DNA of 64,000 nt from Schistocephalus solidus (Eukaryota; Platyhelminthes; Cestoda; Diphyllobothriidea; Diphyllobothriidae), in assembly GCA_017591395.1 (NCBI GenBank), contig WEDG01005537.1, positions 273,096-337,095 of the forward strand. The letters are read 5' to 3'. The notes beneath the pieces were generated by a model. That model saw only the letters and a list, made by a program, of their open reading frames with translations, ran no database searches and had not been told where the DNA came from. The position numbers and the translations under genes are program-made. The stretch's first letter is position 1, and each line of letters starts with the position of its first letter. Below, one piece after another: positions 57,331 through 64,000 of this stretch.

Positions 57331-59215
57331 GCCACTCGGGATTAGGTTATCGTCTACGTAAGGGGTATTCAAAAACTAAATTACGCAAATATTTAATTTC
57401 AGAAGATATAAAGTCCTAACTGTCCATTTCATTTCCAAACTCACAACTTTAGGATTTTGAAAATGGTCCTCCTGATATATATAATAGGTTTATTGATTTG
57501 GCACTGCTTGGCGCCGTCAAATCCTTAGAACACAGGAAAAAACCTAAAACAAACTCCTCTTTTCATTAAACACTTAAGCTTTGGCTTGTTTGTTTGCTTA
57601 AATAGCAGTGTTGAAATGACGAGTTTGTTTTAAGTAAAAAAAACCTGTTTTCCAAGGTTTAGAAATAGCAAAAAAATGAAGTTAAAAACAGCTATACAGA
57701 ATGAAGATGAATGTATCAGGGAAATAATGTTTAGAGTCAAGACTAGTCTGTTATTGACGTTCGAGGGTATTCATTCATTTGACAGAGGTAGAAACGTCTG
57801 CGGTCGATTCGAAGGGATAGGTACTTCCAATCAGATGCGAGCGCAGTCGATTCCGGTGTGGGGTCTGCCGAATAATTAGACTTAGTTGACTGATTGCTAA
57901 AAAGGTGAAAATAGATTAGGAGCAAGAAGAGTTCAACGGTAAGAAACTTTCAATGCAGTCATACAGTCTTCATATTTGTATTATATATCATAGTGTTGAT
58001 TATGTTTGATCTAGCTGTATGAAACCGCTAGTACCATTCGTTTCATAAAGCTATATCAAAAACCTAGACGTGCGGCTCATTGCACATTCGAATGACATAG
58101 AGCATAAATGATGTTAAAAAAACGGAAAAAACATACTACTAACAGACAGAGATAAAAAAAATAATAAGTTTTTGCAAGTTAGTTTTTAAAAGCAAATTGT
58201 TTACTAATCATAAAATTATACATAAAAAAATAAAGACGCTATCCAAAAAAACATTTTTAAATGTAAAGTTATCATAATTTTTTAAAATAGTTTTTAAAGA
58301 TAGAAAAAAAGCTGCTTTTAGATAATGGATATATAAATCATTAAATTGAGAGCCCTTGTGCCTAGCCAGAAGATAAGTATTTATGAGTCTTGTAGGTCAC
58401 TGACCACCACTTATAGCTTGCCCATAACCAGAGGGTGTAACACATAACCAGATGATAAGATTCTTAATCTCTGTGTGCATTGCAGGTCGTCGTAGGTGGT
58501 TTATAAAAGGACATGATATAACTAATCGTGGGAGATTCTGGCCTGAGTATCCGGTTCTAGTGAATGGCTATCACCGCACGCAAAGTACGTTTGGATTTTC
58601 AGCTTGACTTCTAGGTGCAGATAATACAGCTCATCGGGAGAACTCAGGATTGAAACAGTAACTGCCGCGTCAGAGCCCTTTCGGCCCGAATTCTATGTTG
58701 AAGAACTGAGTTGAAAAATGCCCTATGAGGTGGTTCCCTTACTATTACATTGTTTTCTTATATGTTTTCATTAGCATCTGCACAGTCAAACTTTACAGAC
58801 GCTTTCTCATCCCCTACTTTTCAACTATCATTACAAACTGTTGACAACATTTATACGTTCCTCTTTTTTTTGGCAAACCTGACGATGGTCTCCGGGATCT
58901 GTTGATGATCGCAGCGGGTTCGGATGTCTTCGCCACCTTGTTGGTGTACTATGCAGTCAGAAAGGTCGCATCTCGGTGATGGTCTCGTGACCTCTACTGT
59001 CCCCTCTTCGTTTTAACCCTGTTGTCCCCGATGAGCTCCTCCTGTCTCACCTCCCTGATGATTATAAACAGAAGCTCTGGCTGTTATATGATCTCTCCCA
59101 CGACAAGGATCGTTCCGAACCCACATAGGTGTCACCAACATCACAATACTATCCCACTGTATCGTACCAATCCCATCAACTCTACCTATTAATTCTTTAG
59201 AGAAACAGTTTTTCT
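57331..59215. other. AT-rich unassigned sequence
   Basis: Includes an A-rich stretch (58,100-58,330). The last 450 bp may belong to the LINE whose 3' UTR follows, but no RT motif is readable. Confidence 0.4.
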
Positions 59216-59510
59216 GCTATTTTTTTCTTTTTAAATTGGCGGCTTGCCGAACACCGCCCCTAATTAAACGTAGGAGTTTTTTCACTGCTTTTTTCCTAGT
59301 TTACCGTATATTCCAAAGATTGTTGACTATTGCTTTAAAAATGACGAATATTTATGAATCGGATGAGCCTACTATATCACTCATTTATGTTGTTCATATG
59401 GCTGTTTGCACAGAGCAGCAATTATCCACTTTGTATTTATTTATATCGCAACAGTAAGTTTGTAATTATGGGGTTTTCTGTGCCTTAAATATACAATTTA
59501 TTTATTTATT
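59216..59510 (+). repeat. LINE 3' UTR (family X), copy 2
   Basis: TTGGCGGCTTGCCGAACACC, GTAGGAGTTTTTTCACTGC, GCAGCAATTATCCACTTTG and terminal TTTATTTATTTATT; about 80% similar by eye to 28,985-29,275. Confidence 0.75.
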
Positions 59511-59529
59511 CATAGAACTCCAGACATTC

Positions 59530-60473
59530 AAGAGTTCTACACTTGCGGAAAACTCCACTGGCAAGCACTAGCTACACAACTTAATTGAGACATTCAAGGA
59601 CGCCGTGGACCTTTTGGCTCCCAGTCGCTTACTATGTAGCGATTTTCACACAACACCCACGCAGATTAGGTGCATAAAATCTATGGGAAAATATGTTTTC
59701 ATGTTTTCGGGCCACTTCTCTAACAGAGATTTAGCCCTGTGGTGCGATACCTGACTTCGCAGACGGAACGACCGGTCGTCACGTAGAAGCCCACCTTACA
59801 GTGAAAAGGTCGTGCAGTTTACAATATGCGCACCCCTATGACAACACCTGCAATTTTTGCAATTCAATCTACGAAACAGTATACCTGTCGCATTCGTAGT
59901 AGCCATTGTGAGCTTCGACCTGTCGCACAGAAGAGTGGGCAGGTATGTCAAAAACAGTATTGGCCAAGTCCACCTTTACAATGTTATCTGTCTGTGGATA
60001 GTGTAGGCTATGAGCTAGAGCGTGTTTTTAGTTCAACACAATCACCCAAGAAGTCCTCCAACGGATCCGGCTTGCCAAGACCGCAGAGCACTCCAACAAC
60101 GAAGGGCTGCACAGCACATTGATGGCTAACACGAGCAAGTATCGACCACAGCCACTGAGCAGATCCTCTAAAAATTGTCATCCCGTCAATGTGTCGTTGA
60201 ACGCGCATTTCGGGAATGTTCGTTTCCAGGCGACTGGGAAGTTCCTCGAGCAGGCCACGCTCCACGCCCAAACTGATGCAGTTACCTCTGCTTATGGCCT
60301 TGCTTTTGCAAGGTGTAGGCGTTAGCAATAGCGTCCGAGGGCCCCTTGGGTAACTCTGGATGGTAAGGTTGCAGCAGTTGAAAGAATTCCTTCGTTACGG
60401 ACAGTGGCAATTTCAACTTCAAGCAGAACTCCCGCAACTCCATCAGCAAGTACTTGCCTCCAACCGTGTCCAT
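59530..60473 (-). pseudogene. CACTA-like transposase remnant
   Basis: Minus strand, ordered blocks: LREFCLKLKLPLS ... YHPELPKGPSDA (60,282-60,473), then after a frameshift QRHIDGMTIFRGSAQWLWSI and PFVVGVLCGLGKPDPLEDFL (60,008-60,328), FDIPAHSSVRQV with EAHNGYYECDR (about 59,900), and YFPIDFMHLICVGVV then a stop (about 59,660-59,710). Animal transposase-domain proteins related to CACTA show the same series (HPELPKD, NIDGLPLFKSS, PFVVAIYCGxxKP, HxGYYxCxRC, FPLDYMHLVCLGV). Stops and frameshifts; inactive. Termini not identified. Confidence 0.7.
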
Positions 60474-61217
60474 TCTCTGACCAACGTCTTTTGGCTCTTT
60501 ATTTTGTAGTAAATACCACGCATAAGATTCCTATCCATGGAAAATTCTGAGCTTAGTTCAGGTATTTCCTATTCAAGTGATTGATAAACAATTTAAAACG
60601 TTGCAGGAACAGAAGGTTCATCCATGGCAGCAGAATGTGCCTTCGTTTCACGCACAATCAGCTTATATATAGTGCTCTGATGATATCCGTAATACGTACG
60701 ATTCATAATTAATACCCAACTTCAATAGAAAGGATTTCTGAAAGGATGAATGTCTCTTTTAATGGCTCTTTGCGAAAGTGGAAGCTATAATACGCTAATA
60801 GCCGTATCCTTACGTTTATATTCGTAAAATATATTCTTAATGCATATATATTACTGTAAAGACAAAAAGCACACAGAATAACCACAGACTGACTTACCAC
60901 AATGTCACAAGTGTTAGCTGGATGAGAGGACTGTGGGACTGACATCAAGCAAAGAGGTAGTTTAGTGGCACCTACTGCCCAGCAAAATAATACTTCAAAA
61001 TAAGTTAATTAAGTAATAAAATATAGTGATTTTGATTTTCTTTGCAAATTACCATTTATTTACTTACAATCAGTGTATTTTTATATAAAAGGGAAAAATT
61101 TAACAAATTAAAACACTTTCCAAAACAATTTTAAAAGTAGGTCTCACCTGACCATACCCCTAAGGAGTTTCAATTTTCTTTTAAAAAACGTCCCCAAGAG
61201 TAAAATCCCACTAGACG
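60474..61217. other. AT-rich unassigned sequence
   Basis: No recognised feature; may contain the 5' part of the transposon to its left or of the LINE to its right. Confidence 0.35.
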
Positions 61218-62138
61218 TTGCATTTCATTTCCTTTACTCATGCGGCTTTAACTTTAAAGTCGCTGAAGATAAAAGGTTGTCTTCCCGTAGCAAAAACCCG
61301 CCAGTTCTGGTCAAACTTTTTTCAGCGATTGAAGTTGACCTTATTTTCTCTAAGCATGAGCACAGCTCAATATTTGAAAAAAAACAAGTTGTTTATCTGT
61401 AGGGATAAACCCCCAATGGAACGTCGGGTTTCACCCTCATTAGCAAACAAGAAGGCTTCGTCTACACCTTCAATATCAAAAGTTATCTCAAAGGTTTGTC
61501 CTGTAGCTAATGCAAGCCCACGGCCCTCCGGATCGACAGGAATTTCGATTCCAGCTGAATCTTCACCCGTTAACCTTGTTCCTGGTTTGAGTGAAATTGT
61601 GTCAAACCCACTTCTTTCTCATCCCAAGCAAACCATGCCTGCTATAGCTGCCAAATCTACTAAACCTAAGAAAACTCCTAGTAAATCTGAATCATTGGCT
61701 AATCCAGGCATTAAAATCAGTAATTTCATTACCGATGGGAAACCTGCTAACCCCTTAGCATCTACAACAGCTGCGAACGCTAGTGTTAGCACCCTTCCCA
61801 ACCCAAAAGGTGGCCAAAATCCCCTCGAAAAGTTGGGCTGTCTATATTGTAGTGGCCGAGAACTTCAAGGTACCGTATTAGGTCCTTTGTTGTTCTTACT
61901 GTATATAAATGATATTTCATCAATAGTTAAACATTCTCAATCATTTATTTATGCTGATGACCTCAAATGCGTGTATTCCTTCTCTAACTCTACGACCGAA
62001 CGGTGCCTAGAACAAATTCATTCAGACTTAGACGCTCTTTTGGCCTGGAGCTCCACATGGCTAATGGAGTTCTCGCCTACTAAGTGTCGCTACATGAGTT
62101 TTGGGCCTGTAAGGCGACCGCAACCTCTTATTTTTTAA
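61218..62138 (+). pseudogene. LINE deletion derivative: ORF1-like segment fused in frame to RT with intact YADD
   Basis: The longest open frame in the window (306 codons). Residues 1 to about 210 are Lys/Ser/Pro-rich with no fold recognised, compatible with a LINE ORF1 N-terminus. At about residue 214 it switches to RT: ELQGTVLGPLLFLLYINDIS, then FIYADDLKCVYSF (catalytic YADD at 61,950-61,961) and LLAWSSTWLMEFSPTKCRYM. Endonuclease, fingers and the first catalytic Asp are missing, so it cannot reverse transcribe. The frame ends at LIF just before the C-terminal region. Confidence 0.78.
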
Positions 62139-62760
62139 GGTTGCCCTATGATTGAATGTTCATCCATCAATAAATTAGTTCTTTCACCTCATGCCGATAG
62201 AATAACGGCCAAATCTGCTCAGATTTGCGGCTTTATTTCTTATAATTTCTACCTTCCTGAAATTAAATTAAGACTTTATCGTATGTTTGTACTTCCCGTT
62301 CTTGTATTTTGCTGTCCTTACTTCGGTTTAATGAACGAATCTAGCCGTTCAAACATTGAAAATGTCCAAAGACATTTCACAAAAAAACTCCTATTTCCAA
62401 CTCTTTAAATTACTTCCTACTCAACAAGATGCCAGCTAATGAAGCTAAAATTTATTTGGGTCAGGAGAATTGAAGCAGGCTTTTGTATCCTTTTCCAACT
62501 AAATAATAGTTCAACTCTCCCCAAGCTTTCTGTCATTACCCCCGTTAGTCTTCCTTACAACCTAAGAAATTCTACATTAATTATACCTCCTCCTGCATCC
62601 TCCACGTGTAAACGCTCTCTTTTCTTTGCTTCTAGGTATAGTTTTCTTTGGAATAACTTGCCAATTGAAATTAGGTCGTTAACTAGTCTATCTGCATTCT
62701 AGCGAAGACTGCACATTCATCTCAACACTAATTCTATTAACCTTTTATTTTCCTCATCTT
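62139..62760 (+). pseudogene. LINE C-terminal domain of the same element
   Basis: HADRITAKSAQICGFI, LPEIKLRLYRMFVLPVLVFC and FGLMNESSRSNIENVQRHF (62,148-62,408), then in another frame RRIEAGFCILFQLNN, LPYNLRNSTLIIPPP and YSFLWNNLPIEIRSLTSLS. Separated from the RT by a stop and a frameshift. Confidence 0.8.
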
Positions 62761-63139
62761 TTCCCAGTAGCTTTCCCCATGATTTGGAGAAAGGACCATC
62801 GGGAATTTAAGTGACCCTCTTGAAACTATATTTTCGCTACCTCGGGTCGCCCATGAACTATGATGTCTCCTTATATCACCAGTCATCCAAACGATGATGT
62901 CATTCGGACGTACACATTCGGTGGTCCGCAGTCTAAATTGCTACCGTTTCTTTGGATACTAACCATCATCAGAATTCAATTCTGGATCCTAAGATGCTGA
63001 GAACTTAAGTTCATTGAGGCCTTTTCGTGAGATTTTGTTTCATACGCCTAAGTGATCAAGAACGAATCACCTCGACGTTTTATTATCTCATTCTGAAATG
63101 CTACTACCGTATTACCCTAATCTACCACCTGACCATTTT

Positions 63140-63390
63140 TTCCTAAGCAGTTGTTTTCTCCTACCTTCTTTTAAAAAATGAAGGCTTATTGAAATCTGCC
63201 TCCATTTTTATGGTAGGACTTTTTTTTCACTGCCTATTTTTTCTAGTTCACCATTATTTTAAAACATTGCTAACTGTTGACATAGCAGGACAAGTTATAT
63301 ATTTGTACATTTTATCTGCACACATTGTCACAACTTTATTTCGTTACCAATGTTTGCTTAGACAGTGCCTTGCCGGTGCTAACCAAATAT
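63140..63390 (+). repeat. LINE 3' UTR (family X), diverged copy 3
   Basis: AAGCAGTTGTTTTCTCCTAC, then GGCTTATTGAAATCTGCCTCC, a GTAGGACTTTTTTTTCACTG block and TTTCTAGTTCACC match the corresponding blocks at 28,970-29,075. It probably is the 3' end of the LINE at 61.2-62.8 kb. Confidence 0.5.
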
Positions 63391-63404
63391 AAATTCTAAA
63401 TATT

Positions 63405-63834
63405 CACGCCTGTGGTGCGCTGCTTGAATCTGCTGCCTCGTGGAAGGAGAAGTCACAACAAAGACTAGGTCGTGGCATGCGTCTTACAAGTCGGACTGCT
63501 GAATATTTTTACCCCCTCATCCAGTTATTTAAGAAGATTTATACATGTAACGCATCTGCATGCAATTCTAAGAGGTGTGGAAAATACAGACGCTCACGAT
63601 TCACCTGCGCAGACAAAATCGACGCCGCGGTTGGGAGTCACACCTTCACGGGAAAAAACGTATACCGATCTCTGGGCAGAAGACCGACGCCTTTAACCAC
63701 GTGGCCCCATTCGTATGGGATTCTGACAAAAAAATTGTACACCAACAGGAAAGTACAATAAAGACAGATATTATGTTACTACCTCTTCTCCTGCCAAGCG
63801 GGCATAAAGCCTGATAAGACTAATGAATTTCACT
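63405..63834 (+). mobile_element. LINE 5' unit, third copy
   Basis: Starts TTCACGCCTGTGGTGCGCTG and follows the order of 26,430-26,840 to AAGCGGGCATAAAGCCTGAT. Contains the antisense tRNA-Ser-like module GGGGCCACGTGGTTAAAGGC (minus strand, about 63,670-63,705). Confidence 0.65.
63670..63710 (-). repeat. Antisense tRNA-Ser-like A-box module
   Basis: The minus strand reads GGGGCCACGTGGTTAAAGGC then GTCGG, close to a serine-tRNA A box. No intact B box seen. Corresponds in position to the modules at 27,395-27,465 and 26,635-26,745. Confidence 0.4.
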
Positions 63835-64000
63835 TTAGGTTCAAGTGATCACATTACGCTGTGCTTCGAGTACTCACTGTTTTCCAAACCAAATTTACCC
63901 GATACTTGGGTAAGAAACATTTGGAAGGGGGACTACTCACTTATGAGAAGACAACTTTCAGAGATATCCTGGGAAACAGAACTACATGGTGAAACCAATA
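63835..64000 (+). pseudogene. LINE endonuclease C-terminus, open at window end
   Basis: Open frame LGSSDHITLCFEYSLF, DTWVRNIWKGDYSLMRR and LSEISWETELHG, i.e. the SDH catalytic box that ends the APE endonuclease plus the linker to RT. It follows the 5' unit directly, without ORF1, so this copy also has an internal deletion. Continues beyond the window. Confidence 0.75.

Noticed and set aside
1..64000. CRISPR array, bacterial operon, rRNA or integrated bacterial DNA
   Set aside because: No regularly spaced short repeats, no long contiguous ORFs with ribosome-binding sites, and no rRNA-like conserved blocks seen.

Overview
The window reads as a piece of a eukaryotic, intron-bearing animal genome. 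There are no bacterial operons or ribosome-binding sites. Coding potential sits in short ORF blocks bounded by GT/AG splice signals, and much of the right half is degraded retroelements. The mixture (CR1/RTE-like LINEs, Penelope-like elements with GIY-YIG domains, and a LINE 3' end followed by C2H2 fingers of the CPQCDRTFTSRIGLVGHLRIH type) is what I associate with flatworms, most likely a diphyllobothriid-type tapeworm. That taxonomic call is inference from remembered repeat families.

Region 1 (about 4.7-24.9 kb, minus strand) holds the best host gene. Its eleven small exons encode a LEM-domain inner nuclear membrane protein of the LEMD2/LEMD3(MAN1) family. The order is an N-terminal LEM domain, a disordered linker, TM1, a lumenal MSC domain, TM2, and the nucleoplasmic tail ending near CLKIRNMF. 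The exon phases agree at all ten junctions and the inferred coding length is 1842 nt, about 613 aa. The introns are long and hold few recognisable repeats. A LINE RT remnant lies downstream at 2.3-2.7 kb.

Region 2 (25.2-34.0 kb, plus strand) is a mosaic of LINE fragments. It contains a C-terminal piece, duplicated 5' units carrying antisense tRNA-like modules, an ORF1-RT deletion fusion with its 3' UTR, an RT fragment, and then a nearly complete but dead LINE at 29.95-34.04 kb.

Region 3 (34.0-37.6 kb) is AT-rich. It contains one convincing host exon (R3H-like, 34,915-35,119) and a small inverted-repeat element flanked by a 9-bp direct repeat.

Region 4 (37.6-48 kb) is Penelope territory. It holds an old PLE remnant, a LINE 3' end leading into a run of zinc fingers, then three younger PLE copies. 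Two of these share a nearly identical inverted repeat of about 680 bp that abuts an (AT)n tract. Hammerhead-like motifs lie at the PLE 3' ends.

Region 5 (48-54.8 kb) is mostly unassigned. It has a probable host exon on the plus strand (49,427-49,689) and one or two probable exons of a serine/arginine-rich protein on the minus strand (50.7-52.4 kb).

Region 6 (54.8-64 kb) is again mobile DNA: a minus-strand LINE, small LINE pieces, a LINE 3' UTR family, a CACTA-like transposase remnant (59.5-60.5 kb, minus), a LINE with an intact YADD box fused to a proline/serine-rich ORF1-like segment, and the start of another LINE that runs off the window end. Apart from the host exons, almost every recognisable protein here is a retroelement fragment with frameshifts, stops or altered catalytic residues.
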